Origin: Periweissella fabaria | GTDB taxonomy: Bacteria; Bacillota; Bacilli; Lactobacillales; Lactobacillaceae | DNA: 64,000 bases | Reading direction: 5' to 3' | NCBI RefSeq assembly: GCF_918814575.1 | Contig: NZ_CAKKNS010000004.1 | Span: 124,001-188,000, forward strand | Shown here: one piece after another, positions 36,054 through 44,465 of the stretch | Position numbering within the stretch: position 1 is the first letter of the stretch | Layout: every line of letters starts with the position of its first letter | Translations under genes and position numbers: made by a program | The notes under the pieces: generated by a model | Seen by the model: only the letters and a program-made list of their open reading frames with translations | The model's database searches: none | Told to the model about the DNA's origin: nothing

Positions 36054-36845
36054 TTAAACGAGTTTTTTTCGAAGATATCCTGAAATGAAGTCAATCACCG
36101 TAACCATGACGATAATTCCAAGTAAAATGATGGCAACTCGTGGCCACCAACGGGTCCCAATGGCAAAAATCAATGGTGCCCCGATTCCCCCAGCCCCAAC
36201 TAAACCAAGAATGGAAGCTGACCGGACCGCAATTTCAAACCGGTACAATGTTAATGAGATAAATTCAGGGATAACCGCTGGAATAGTTGCATGAATTAAC
36301 ACATCAAATTGGGTTCCTCCAGCAGCAATAATCGCTTCCGCTGGGCGGCGATCGATTTCTTCAACTGCTTCGGCAAATAATTTACCAAGCATCCCGATTG
36401 AGTGAAATGATACCGCTAAGACCCCAGCAAATGGTCCTGGGCCAACTGCTTTAATGAACATAATTGCCATTACGATTTCAGGGAAAGTCCGCACAATGGT
36501 TAGGAATAATTTCCCTGAACTTGAACCAAGGTGTGTGCCACCTTTTTTCGTCCGAGCAGCCCAAAAGGCAAATGGAATACTTAAGAGGGCTGAAGCAATT
36601 GTTCCGGCAAAGGCAATCGCTAATGTTTGTAGTAACAAGCTAATTAAATCTTCGCCATCCCCGGTATATACATAACTGAAGTCTGGGTGGAATAAGCCAT
36701 GTAAAATTGATTTAGTAACTTCACCAGCTACCGCTTGAATTCCAGTTACTGGAATCCCTGAAAAGGCCCAGACATAAATGATTACAAAAATAAGCGCCCA
36801 AATCCAGGCCTCGTATTTTTGCCAAAATGTTTTCTTAATTGTCAT
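36054..36845 (-). CDS. phnE: Phosphonate-type ABC transporter permease PhnE (second)
   Basis: A 263-residue inner-membrane permease with about six helices and the binding-protein-dependent EAA loop EIDRRPAEAIIAAGGTQFDV (about 163-182). GLVGAGGIGAPLIFAIG is the typical PhnE segment. Its ATG overlaps the stop of the first phnE gene (TAATG), so the two permeases are probably made in equal amounts and pair as a heterodimer. Confidence 0.92.
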   Translation of the reverse strand: MTIKKTFWQKYEAWIWALIFVIIYVWAFSGIPVTGIQAVAGEVTKSILHGLFHPDFSYVYTGDGEDLISLLLQTLAIAFAGTIASALLSIPFAFWAARTKKGGTHLGSSSGKLFLTIVRTFPEIVMAIMFIKAVGPGPFAGVLAVSFHSIGMLGKLFAEAVEEIDRRPAEAIIAAGGTQFDVLIHATIPAVIPEFISLTLYRFEIAVRSASILGLVGAGGIGAPLIFAIGTRWWPRVAIILLGIIVMVTVIDFISGYLRKKLV

Positions 36846-37633
36846 TATTGTAAACGCTCCCGTAATTGGTTACTTAAGGTATCAACAACGACCACTACGA
36901 TGAATGTTCCAATAACAACAATCGCGGTCCGGTCGTAACGGAATTGGCCCAGTGACCGTTGGAGTAATTCCCCAATCCCACCGGCACCAAGATATCCAAG
37001 AATCGTTGATGCCCGTACGTTGATTTCAAAAGTGTACAAGAAGTAACTCAAGAAGTGATTATAAACTTGTGGTAACACTGCAAACCAGACAACTTGGGTC
37101 TTAGTAGCCCCAGCTGCTGTTAACGCTTCAATCGGTCCCATGTCGATAGTTTCAATTGCTTCATAGAATAATTTTGAAATCATCCCAAAACTAAAGATGG
37201 CTAATGTAAGCACCCCCGCCATTGGGCCAATTCCGACAACCGCAACGAAAACGGCGGCTAACATCAAATCAGGCAATGTGCGCACTAAGTTTAAAATAAA
37301 CCGAATCGTTCCTCGTATAACTGTGTTAGTCACAATGTTTCGGGCTGCTAAAACGGCAAATGGCACGGCGATAATTGAACCTACTAATGTCCCAATTAAC
37401 GCCATTTGAATCGTTTGAATAATTGGTTTAATCGTGAATGGTACATATGACCAATCCGGTTTTAACATTTCATAAAAGATTTGCATAAATTGGTTAAAGC
37501 CGGTTAAGAATGCTCCGACATCAACCCCTGTCATCGCACAAGAAGCAATGAATAAGGCCAACACAATCGCAGTCCAAACAAGCGCCTTAATATGCCACTT
37601 TTGGGCAAAAGATTTTTTGGGAATGGTGTTCAT
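36845..37633 (-). CDS. phnE: Phosphonate-type ABC transporter permease PhnE (first)
   Basis: A 262-residue permease homologous to its downstream neighbour. The EAA loop reads ETIDMGPIEALTAAGATKTQ (about 164-183) and is followed by LGYLGAGGIGELL. About six membrane helices, the first at about 15-35. It begins 1-2 nt after the phnC stop. With phnC, phnD and the second phnE it completes a phosphate/phosphite/phosphonate importer. No C-P lyase genes are nearby. Confidence 0.92.
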   Translation of the reverse strand: MNTIPKKSFAQKWHIKALVWTAIVLALFIASCAMTGVDVGAFLTGFNQFMQIFYEMLKPDWSYVPFTIKPIIQTIQMALIGTLVGSIIAVPFAVLAARNIVTNTVIRGTIRFILNLVRTLPDLMLAAVFVAVVGIGPMAGVLTLAIFSFGMISKLFYEAIETIDMGPIEALTAAGATKTQVVWFAVLPQVYNHFLSYFLYTFEINVRASTILGYLGAGGIGELLQRSLGQFRYDRTAIVVIGTFIVVVVVDTLSNQLRERLQ

Positions 37634-37634
37634 C

Positions 37635-38411
37635 TTAGGCCTCCTTTACTTCTTGGTTTTTACCATCGTAAATTTCATCGAAGTCCCCATCTTGAACATC
37701 ACCAATTTGTTTATCATAAACTAACTTACCTGCGCGTAAACCAACAACCCGTGATGCATATTGCTTAGCTAAGCTGACACTGTGTAAGTTAACAACGACT
37801 GTAATTCCGAGCTCTTCATTTAACTTTTTCAAGTCATCCATTACCATGACAGTTGTCCGTGGATCAAGTGAAGCAATTGGTTCATCGGCTAACATAATCT
37901 TAGGTTCTTGCATCAAGGCCCGGGCAATAGCGACCCGTTGTTGTTGTCCCCCAGATAATTCATCAGCCCGTGAATATAATTTCTCACCTAAATTCACTCG
38001 TTGTAAATTAGCTGCTGCTTGTTGCTTATCTGCGGCTGAAAATAAGCCAAAAATTGTTTTCCAAGTTGGGTAGTAACCAACACGCCCGTTAAGAATGTTC
38101 TTTTCAACGGTTGAACGCTTAACCAAATTAAAGTTTTGGAAAATCATCGCAATATTACGACGGACTTCACGTAACTGCTTTCCTTTAGCTGTCACAATTG
38201 ATTGGCCATCAATCAAAATCTCACCACTTGAAACATCATGTAGGCGGTTAGCGGCACGTAATAACGTACTCTTTCCGGCCCCTGATAACCCAACAATCAC
38301 CACAAATTCACCTTTGTTGATTGTTAAATTGATATTATCAAGTCCTACTGTTCCGTTAGGATAAACTTTATTGACGTCATTAAATTCAATAATTGGTGTA
38401 CCTTCTTGCAT
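37635..38411 (-). CDS. phnC: Phosphonate-type ABC transporter ATPase PhnC
   Basis: A 258-residue ABC ATPase: Walker [10 protein letters not shown] (about 38-46), signature [15 protein letters not shown] (about 149-163), Walker [13 protein letters not shown] (about 170-181) and switch His in NLHSV. Best fit is PhnC by gene order and by length. A region of mutually exclusive hairpins separates it from phnD upstream, which may lower its expression relative to the binding protein. Confidence 0.93.
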   Translation of the reverse strand: MQEGTPIIEFNDVNKVYPNGTVGLDNINLTINKGEFVVIVGLSGAGKSTLLRAANRLHDVSSGEILIDGQSIVTAKGKQLREVRRNIAMIFQNFNLVKRSTVEKNILNGRVGYYPTWKTIFGLFSAADKQQAAANLQRVNLGEKLYSRADELSGGQQQRVAIARALMQEPKIMLADEPIASLDPRTTVMVMDDLKKLNEELGITVVVNLHSVSLAKQYASRVVGLRAGKLVYDKQIGDVQDGDFDEIYDGKNQEVKEA

Positions 38412-38478
38412 GCTTGCATCTCCGTTCTTCGCTTAACTTCAGCTCTAGGCAGTTATATAGTAAGTTCTCGGCACCACA

Positions 38479-38562
38479 GCCTTTTAGTGCCATCAAGTAC
38501 ATGCTTCATGGCACTAAAAGGCCGGATAAAGGTTAATTTCAACCTCTATCGCGGCCTTTTAG
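38479..38562 (-). promoter_or_regulatory. Alternative hairpins between phnD and phnC
   Basis: Three arms share CTAAAAGGC or its complement. On the minus strand, CTAAAAGGCCG (from 38562) pairs with CGGCCTTTTAG to give one hairpin (38513-38562). The same CCTTTTAGTGCC segment pairs perfectly with GGCACTAAAAGG to give another of 15 bp (38479-38522). The two cannot form together. The first ends in TTTTAG, a weak terminator. This layout suits attenuation or differential stability within the operon. Confidence 0.6.
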
Positions 38563-38569
38563 AAATTGC

Positions 38570-39493
38570 TTAGTTTAATTTGTTAGCTTCTGATTCGTAT
38601 TTACGGACGATATCGAAGTTAGAATCCTTAGATGGTGTAACTCCATTCCATGAGTACACATCCTTCATGATTTGAGCACCTTGCTTAGTCTTAGTGATGG
38701 CTTCCATGGCGTCAGTAATCTTCTTTTGCCACTTAGCATCAATACCTGAACGAAGCGCGATTGTATCATTAGGAATTGGTGTTGTTTGGTACAATACTTG
38801 CGTATCGTTAAAGATTGAAGGAACATCTTTTTTAACCAAGTTACGAGCATCGTTGAAGACAAAGGCTGCATCAGCATTCTTGTTTTCAACGGCAAGGACA
38901 CCTTGGTCGTGACCCTTAACAGTAACGGTTGTGTAATCTGAAGGTTTGATTCCCTTGTGGTCTAATTCAACCATTGGGAAGATGTAACCAGCATCTGAAG
39001 TTACGTCTTGAACGGCAATCTTCTTACCCTTCAAGTCTTTGATGCTCTTAATACCACTGTCTTTACGAACAATGATGTCTGATGCGTAGCTGTTTACCAA
39101 GTCAGTAGTTGGTAAACCAGTGTTGTTTTTTTGCACTCCAAAACGTTGTGATTGCAAGATTACGTTAACACCGTACTTTTTGTGAGCAATAGTATATGGT
39201 GCAGGTGGCAAGAAGCCCATGTCAACTTTCTTAGATCCCATGGCTTCAACAATTGTGTTGTAGTCAGTTGAAACAGAAACGTTAACTGGAATTCCTAATT
39301 CTTTACTCAACAACTTACCAAGTGGCTTTGCCTTTGCTTGGATTGTGTCAGCGTTAGAAGATGGAACAAATTGAACAGTTAATGACTTTAAGTCACCGCT
39401 CTTAGTTGTATCAGAAGTCTTACCACACGCAGCAAGGGTAAACAATGCTGCTACACCCATTACGAGTGCCAAACCGCGTTTAAAATTACGCAT
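38570..39493 (-). CDS. phnD: Phosphate/phosphite/phosphonate-binding lipoprotein PhnD
   Basis: A 307-residue substrate-binding lipoprotein anchored outside the membrane. The signal peptide ends in the lipobox LAAC (Cys about 23). The mature part is a type 2 periplasmic-binding fold with FVPSSNADTIQAKAKPLG (about 42-59), YAGFLPP-like MGFLPPAPYTI, and QDVTSDAGYIFP, typical of the PhnD/PtxB group. The ligand could be phosphonate, phosphite or an organophosphate; the adjacent nucleotidase favours the last. Confidence 0.92.
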   Translation of the reverse strand: MRNFKRGLALVMGVAALFTLAACGKTSDTTKSGDLKSLTVQFVPSSNADTIQAKAKPLGKLLSKELGIPVNVSVSTDYNTIVEAMGSKKVDMGFLPPAPYTIAHKKYGVNVILQSQRFGVQKNNTGLPTTDLVNSYASDIIVRKDSGIKSIKDLKGKKIAVQDVTSDAGYIFPMVELDHKGIKPSDYTTVTVKGHDQGVLAVENKNADAAFVFNDARNLVKKDVPSIFNDTQVLYQTTPIPNDTIALRSGIDAKWQKKITDAMEAITKTKQGAQIMKDVYSWNGVTPSKDSNFDIVRKYESEANKLN

Positions 39494-39815
39494 CAGTTTT
39501 CTCCTTTAAAGAAAAATTAGAAAGTTAAGATATTGAACAACTTTAGAATAATATAGGATTCAATTTTCTGCAATAATTTTATAAAAACTGGATAGCAAAA
39601 TCCGAACGTTACAATATTTTTTAGTGAAATCGGCCCGATTTAAACGATAAAAACCAAAATAAATAGGCTTTGTCAAGATTGGTCAACGTTTTTTGCCGTT
39701 TTACAGTATCTTTACATTGATACCAAAACGATACATTTCGTTCGGTTTTTGGCATCATTTTCTTATAGTCTCATTATCTTTGTTAACAATAAAATTATCC
39801 GATATATTTATGCCG
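39494..39815 (-). promoter_or_regulatory. Upstream region of phnD with TTTACA direct repeats
   Basis: TTTACA at 39700-39705 and 39711-39716 are spaced by five bases (11-bp period), resembling PhoP boxes (TTHACA repeats) of phosphate-starvation genes in Bacillus. TATATTATTC near 39540-39550 may be the -10. No gene is convincing here; a short plus-strand frame runs into the neighbouring terminator. Confidence 0.4.
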
Positions 39816-39855
39816 CAAAAAAACGTCAAAGATGGCTCAACTTCGACGTTTTCGG
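39816..39855 (-). terminator. Terminator of the flavodoxin-reductase transcript
   Basis: AAAACGTC-AAG / CTT-GACGTTTT on either side of a loop, with seven T following on the minus strand, about 40 nt after the stop at 39894. Confidence 0.75.
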
Positions 39856-39893
39856 TTTATTCAATTAACAGTATCCCATAATATTTGCTGTCG

Positions 39894-40172
39894 CTAATCG
39901 CCACTTGTTACACTCTCATTAGTGAATCTTTGCAACGCTACGACATCATGACGATCCTTAAATGCTAATGGCTCAGCTTGCACAATCGCAATCGGGATAT
40001 TCTTCTCCGTTAAGAAAATTTGCCCTGGTGCGGTGAACTTTCCTTTGGTATGTTTACCAATTCGCCAATAACTTGGATTAACCCCCGCCCGGACCACATA
40101 CTTACCATTGGTATCTTGGTCGACTGGGACTCCTAAATACTTTTCAACAAAATACTTATCACTTTTACCCAT
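39894..40172 (-). CDS. Small protein of unknown function downstream of ferredoxin-NADP reductase
   Basis: A 92-residue soluble protein that I do not recognise. AGGAGA lies 8 nt before the ATG, and it follows the reductase gene by 11 nt with a shared terminator, so co-transcription is likely. Residues 25-50 are rich in Lys, Gly and aromatic residues (YWRIGKHTKGKFTAPGQIF) and may form a beta-rich fold. No cysteine is present, so it is not a ferredoxin. Confidence 0.65.
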   Translation of the reverse strand: MGKSDKYFVEKYLGVPVDQDTNGKYVVRAGVNPSYWRIGKHTKGKFTAPGQIFLTEKNIPIAIVQAEPLAFKDRHDVVALQRFTNESVTSGD

Positions 40173-40183
40173 GTTATTTTCTC

Positions 40184-41191
40184 CTATTTTGTAATTTGGC
40201 CATTTTCAATATGCAACGAACTTGAATGAATTGGTCCACGCTTAGTTGGATCTAAAAAGCGGACAGCAGCATTAACTGCTAATGGCGCCTCACCAAAACC
40301 GGTACTCAATAACTCCGTGCGGCCAGGATATGTGGCGGCATCCCCAATTACAAAAAGCCCCGCAATATCCGTCTGTAACGTTTGATCCACGCTAATTCCT
40401 TGTGGCGTCTGGGTTGGTTGGACTTGCCATTGCTGCATGGTGGTGTTTTCTGAAATAAAGCCATAACTAACTAAGACTTCATCAACTTCGATAACTTTAA
40501 TCGTATCCCCCATCACTTCATGCATCGTTACTGCTAAACTCCCGTCAGCGGTGGCCGTGATATTTTCAATCAAAAATGGCGTCTCTAACTTAACATCACT
40601 TGCTAGTAATTGATTGACGCTATGTTCCAACGCCCGAAAACTTGGCCGGCGATGCATCAAGTGTACTGCCGACGCATGGTCTAATAAATAGAGTGCGGAA
40701 TCAATGGCTGAATCACCACCCCCTGCTACTAAAACGCGCTTCCCAGTAAATTGTTTGCCATCTCCGACAAAATAATGCACATGTTGCTCCACATTAACAT
40801 CCGTAGTTGGCAACGGTAATGTGCGCGGCGTAAAGTTACCACCACCAGTTGCAATAATTACTGCTCCTGATTGAAATTCACCGGCAGTCGTACTAACTTG
40901 GAAATGGCCATCATCGGTCAATTGGACATCTGCCACCGTCGTTGCTGTCACAATTTCAGGGGCTAACTGTTCGGCTTGCTCGGTTAATTGTTGAACTAAC
41001 TTTGCCCCGGTAACATGTGGAAAACCAGCCACATCTAAAATCTGTTTTTGGGGATATAACGTGCTAACCTGACCGCCAACGGTTGCCAAACTTTCAACAA
41101 CGCGCACATTTAAATCCCGTAACCGCGCATAGTAGGCTGCAAAAAGGCCCACCGGACCACCGCCAATAATCGTCACATCAACATCTTGCAT
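40184..41191 (-). CDS. Ferredoxin/flavodoxin-NADP+ reductase, thioredoxin-reductase-like
   Basis: A 335-residue flavoprotein of the Bacillus YumC type. FAD binding is at TIIGGGPVGLFAAYYA (about 6-21), NADP binding at VAGGGDSAIDSALYL (about 153-167), and the second FAD motif at VIGDAATYPGRTELLSTGFGEAPLAVNAA. The CxxC of thioredoxin reductase is absent, as in this subgroup, so it probably transfers electrons between NADPH and ferredoxin or flavodoxin. The start was set by GGAGG 7 nt upstream; an in-frame TTG earlier overlaps that site. Confidence 0.9.
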   Translation of the reverse strand: MQDVDVTIIGGGPVGLFAAYYARLRDLNVRVVESLATVGGQVSTLYPQKQILDVAGFPHVTGAKLVQQLTEQAEQLAPEIVTATTVADVQLTDDGHFQVSTTAGEFQSGAVIIATGGGNFTPRTLPLPTTDVNVEQHVHYFVGDGKQFTGKRVLVAGGGDSAIDSALYLLDHASAVHLMHRRPSFRALEHSVNQLLASDVKLETPFLIENITATADGSLAVTMHEVMGDTIKVIEVDEVLVSYGFISENTTMQQWQVQPTQTPQGISVDQTLQTDIAGLFVIGDAATYPGRTELLSTGFGEAPLAVNAAVRFLDPTKRGPIHSSSLHIENGQITK

Positions 41192-41434
41192 CTCATTTCC
41201 TCCGTTCAAATCCTTATGCTCCCTATTTTACGCTATTTTGGTTATCGGCAGCTACTTGTTCAATAATTTTTCTTATCTTGTTGAATTTTTTTACATATAA
41301 TTAAATTATTTTAATTCTGTGTCATTCGGATTTTCCGCATCATACTAATTGATAATTACCTTTTTGTTCGGTATCATTAAGATAATAACTTGATATATAT
41401 GCAACTTGCATAACATTTGAAACGGAGATTACAC

Positions 41435-42391
41435 ATGGCACAAAAGAAAATGATTTTGGATTTAGATACTGGGATTGATGATGCATTGGCTTTAGCATAT
41501 GCCATTGCTGATCCAGCCGTTGACTTGATCGGAATTATCAGTTCTTATGGTAACTGTTTAGTAGAAACTTCTGGTGAAAATTCATTGAAGTTACTCGAAT
41601 TGCTTGGTCAGACTGATGTGCCAGTCTTCTTAGGGGAAGGTCACTCAAGTACGACTGATAGCTTTGAAGTTATGGAAATTTCACAACTTATCCACGGTAA
41701 AAATGGGATTGGGGAAGTTGAATTACCAGTTGCTAAGCGCCCCATCGAAAGCCAATCTGGGGTTGATTTCTTAATTGAAGCCGCTCACAAGTACAACGAC
41801 GACTTGATTTTGATTCCAACTGGTCCGATGACTAACTTAGATGCTGCCATTGCTAAGGACCCCGAAGTTGCTAACTTGATTGGTAACATCACTTTCATGG
41901 GTGGGGCTTTGACCGTGCCTGGTAACGTAACTCCATTTACTGAAGCTAACATCCACCAAGACCCTGAAGCTGCTGACCGCGTTTTCCGTTCACCAGCCCA
42001 AATGACAATGGTTGGTTTGGATGTTACGTTACGGACATTGCTTACTAAAAAAGAAACTCAACAATGGCGTGACCTTGGCACTGAAGCTGGCCGGGTCTTT
42101 GCTGATATTGTTGATTTCTATATTGATGCTTACTACAACTTAGACATCGATAAAAATGGTTGTGCCCTTCATGATCCATTAGCTGTTGGGGTGTCAATCA
42201 ACCCTTCATTTGTCAACACGATTGACTTGAACATGCAAGTAACTTACGATGACGTTGATTACGGTCGTACAATCGGTGACAAAGCGCGCTTGAATGATCC
42301 AACTACGAATATGAAAGCCGCCGTGGGTGTCGATGCAGATGCTTACTTGGTTTACTTCATGGAATTATTAAACGGCCTCTTTGCCAAATAA
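41435..42391 (+). CDS. Nucleoside hydrolase (inosine-uridine preferring type)
   Basis: Hydrolyses the N-glycosidic bond of ribonucleosides to base and ribose. The 318 residues begin with the calcium-binding loop DLDTGIDDALALAYA (about 9-23), a variant of DTDPGxDDA, and contain FMGGAL (about 160-165), NIHQDPEAADRVF (about 179-191) and the C-terminal HDPLAVG. The start follows CGGAGA. It is monocistronic with a strong terminator and links to nucleotide salvage with the deoxyribosyltransferase at 57.3 kb. Confidence 0.9.
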   Translation: MAQKKMILDLDTGIDDALALAYAIADPAVDLIGIISSYGNCLVETSGENSLKLLELLGQTDVPVFLGEGHSSTTDSFEVMEISQLIHGKNGIGEVELPVAKRPIESQSGVDFLIEAAHKYNDDLILIPTGPMTNLDAAIAKDPEVANLIGNITFMGGALTVPGNVTPFTEANIHQDPEAADRVFRSPAQMTMVGLDVTLRTLLTKKETQQWRDLGTEAGRVFADIVDFYIDAYYNLDIDKNGCALHDPLAVGVSINPSFVNTIDLNMQVTYDDVDYGRTIGDKARLNDPTTNMKAAVGVDADAYLVYFMELLNGLFAK

Positions 42392-42404
42392 TTGCTATAT
42401 TATT

Positions 42405-42446
42405 AAAAAGAACCGCTCGCAGCCATTGCGAGCGGTTCTTTTTTAA
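42405..42446 (+). terminator. Bidirectional terminator after the nucleoside hydrolase
   Basis: AAGAACCGCTCGCA / TGCGAGCGGTTCTT, a perfect 14-bp stem followed by a T-run on the plus strand; A-rich flank also serves the converging gene at 42457. Confidence 0.92.
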
Positions 42447-42456
42447 TTAAGCTAGG

Positions 42457-43170
42457 TTAGTAAACTGTTTTCCCTGAAACAAGTTCTTTTTTTACCTTAC
42501 TTGGCATATGCTTTTGATCTTCAAGCAAGACGTTATTGAAGATACCTGGCAATGTATCATCTTTTTGTTTAATAAATCGTTTATTAAACCAGTACGCCGT
42601 TAAGTCACTATTCAAGAAGACTTTAGGGTCATCCGGCACCTTACTCATTTTACGAACTTGTTTTGCCGAAGCATACAAGACAAAAAGTGGTTGCATCTTT
42701 TTATGAACTTTGACATATGATACCAACAAAATTCCATCTTTTTTTGCCATGGGGTTCTCACGCATTCTAAAAATTGCCTTTTGTGCATTACGTAAGACCT
42801 TTGTTTGCGCCCCTTCATTTCCATTCAATTGATGACTTACACCAGTCTTCTTGTGTGGTTGCATCAAGAGTACCAAATACTGTTCAAATCCAAATTTGTT
42901 AGTAACTTGCAATTTTTTCAAATCATGCGCTTCTTTTTTAGCATGTTTAATAGCCAATTTTTCTAAGCGTTGTTGGTTAGCTTGGTATTGTTGTCCGCGA
43001 ATATAGCTAACACTTGTTCCACTAATAACTATAACAACCATCGTTGCAAGCATGTATTTCCATTTATTATTTGGTTGTTTCTTAGCTGCTCCACGAAGCC
43101 ACATAATCATAAATATCAGACCGGCAAGCATACTGATAACATATATCGTAACAATGATTTTTAATATCAT
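42457..43170 (-). CDS. Membrane protein of unknown function
   Basis: A 237-residue protein that I do not recognise. Two N-terminal membrane helices (about 3-26 and 38-56) are followed by a Lys/Gln-rich helical stretch (about 62-95) and a soluble domain (about 95-237) rich in basic residues. No catalytic motif stands out. It converges on the nucleoside hydrolase gene and has no operon partner. Confidence 0.7.
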   Translation of the reverse strand: MILKIIVTIYVISMLAGLIFMIMWLRGAAKKQPNNKWKYMLATMVVIVISGTSVSYIRGQQYQANQQRLEKLAIKHAKKEAHDLKKLQVTNKFGFEQYLVLLMQPHKKTGVSHQLNGNEGAQTKVLRNAQKAIFRMRENPMAKKDGILLVSYVKVHKKMQPLFVLYASAKQVRKMSKVPDDPKVFLNSDLTAYWFNKRFIKQKDDTLPGIFNNVLLEDQKHMPSKVKKELVSGKTVY

Positions 43171-43381
43171 TTAATTATCCTTACATTTTATATTTTAGAA
43201 ACAGTGTATCAAAAAACAAATGATAAGTGAACACCAGCAACCTTTTCTTAACGGTAAAATGGCCTTTATTCCTAGTTATTTGACCTTTGATTAGCAAAAA
43301 TAAATAGCCGTCCCTTAAATTAACCATCCCTTTAACCGATTACTTGTATATATCCCACTAAATCTAAAGGACGTTGTTATT

Positions 43382-44296
43382 ATGGAAAATTCGGACTTAA
43401 TTCACTATTCACTGCAAGAAGTTGTTAATCACGCCATTCCCGTCGCCATTTTTAATCCTAAGCGTCAACTGATTCATGCCAATGAAGTTTTTGCTGAAAG
43501 CTTGGGCTATACAGTTGCTGAACTTTTAGGTGCCAACCACGCCGATTTGTGCTTTTCGGTGTACACGCAACACCCCCAGTACGAAATTTTCTGGGAGACT
43601 ATTTTGAATGGCGAACCATTCCAAGAACAGATTTTACGTAAATCAAAAACCGGTAAGCAGGTGTTTTTTGAAGCAATTTACCTCCCGGTTAAAGATAATG
43701 CAGGTACGGTTATCTCAATTGTTAAAGTAGCCTTTAATACCACTGAACGAGCGGTTGAACTTGGTGGCATTCTTAAAAATATTAAAGCCTTCACCCAAGA
43801 TGTTGATGATATTGCCAATTGTGGGGTTACGCGTGTCAATCAAACAATTACTAGCATCAGCGAGATGGAAGAATTCACCGCTAAAAATAAAGAAACGAGT
43901 ACCACACTGCTCCATGAAACTGAGCAAGCTAACGATATTATTACCGTAATTCAAGACGTTGCCCACCAAACGCGGATGTTAGCCGTGAACTCAGCGATTG
44001 AAGCCGCCCGCTTGAATGAACATGGTGGTAGCTTTACGGTTATCTCCAAAGAAATTCGGAAACTTTCTAATCAAGTCCGTGAAGAAGCCGTTAATATTCA
44101 AGAACGAATTAGTAAAATCGAAGATCAAGTTAAACTACTAGCTAACGAATCTACCCAAATTAACGAAATGACTAATAACTCCGCTGAAATGTTACACGTC
44201 AATTTAGCTGCCTATGAAGAGCTTAAAGCTGGGGCTAAAAAAGTTAATGAGATTTACTTCAAAATTGGGCATTTGTTTGAAGATCAGGGTAAATAA
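43382..44296 (+). CDS. Soluble PAS-domain chemoreceptor (MCP family)
   Basis: A 304-residue cytoplasmic receptor with no membrane segment. An N-terminal PAS domain (about 10-120, GYTVAELLG and PVKDNAGTVISIVKVAFNTTER) precedes a short coiled-coil MCP signalling region with a hairpin tip close to QTRMLAVNSAIEAARLNEHG (about 198-217), where CheA and CheW bind. Such soluble PAS receptors often sense redox or oxygen through a flavin or haem; the ligand here is unknown. The signalling arms are short compared with standard MCPs. Confidence 0.88.
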   Translation: MENSDLIHYSLQEVVNHAIPVAIFNPKRQLIHANEVFAESLGYTVAELLGANHADLCFSVYTQHPQYEIFWETILNGEPFQEQILRKSKTGKQVFFEAIYLPVKDNAGTVISIVKVAFNTTERAVELGGILKNIKAFTQDVDDIANCGVTRVNQTITSISEMEEFTAKNKETSTTLLHETEQANDIITVIQDVAHQTRMLAVNSAIEAARLNEHGGSFTVISKEIRKLSNQVREEAVNIQERISKIEDQVKLLANESTQINEMTNNSAEMLHVNLAAYEELKAGAKKVNEIYFKIGHLFEDQGK

Positions 44297-44322
44297 ATCG
44301 TGACCTAAAGACCATTAGCTAA

Positions 44323-44360
44323 AAAAAAGGACTGAATTTTGATAAATTCGGTCCTTTTTT
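44323..44360 (+). terminator. Terminator of the PAS chemoreceptor gene
   Basis: AAAAGGACTGAATTT / AAATTCGGTCCTTTT with a TGAT loop and T-run, 27 nt after the stop. Confidence 0.88.
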
Positions 44361-44422
44361 ATATTTTATGCTAGCAAATTATTACTAAAACAGCGGTACG
44401 GTTCAGATATGCCATTTTGATT

Positions 44423-44438
44423 TGTTTCACATGAAACT
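44423..44438. promoter_or_regulatory. parS: parS-like ParB-binding palindrome
   Basis: TGTTTCACATGAAACT matches the Firmicute parS sequence TGTTTCACGTGAAACA at 14 of 16 positions, with both half-site cores intact. It is intergenic, just after the stop of the MCP gene, about 42 kb from parB. Confidence 0.65.
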
Positions 44439-44465
44439 TTAACTTATTGTACCCCAGGCTTGGAG

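Noticed and set aside
39693-39881. Plus-strand 62-codon frame upstream of phnD
   Set aside because: It runs through the terminator of the opposite gene and has no ribosome-binding site.
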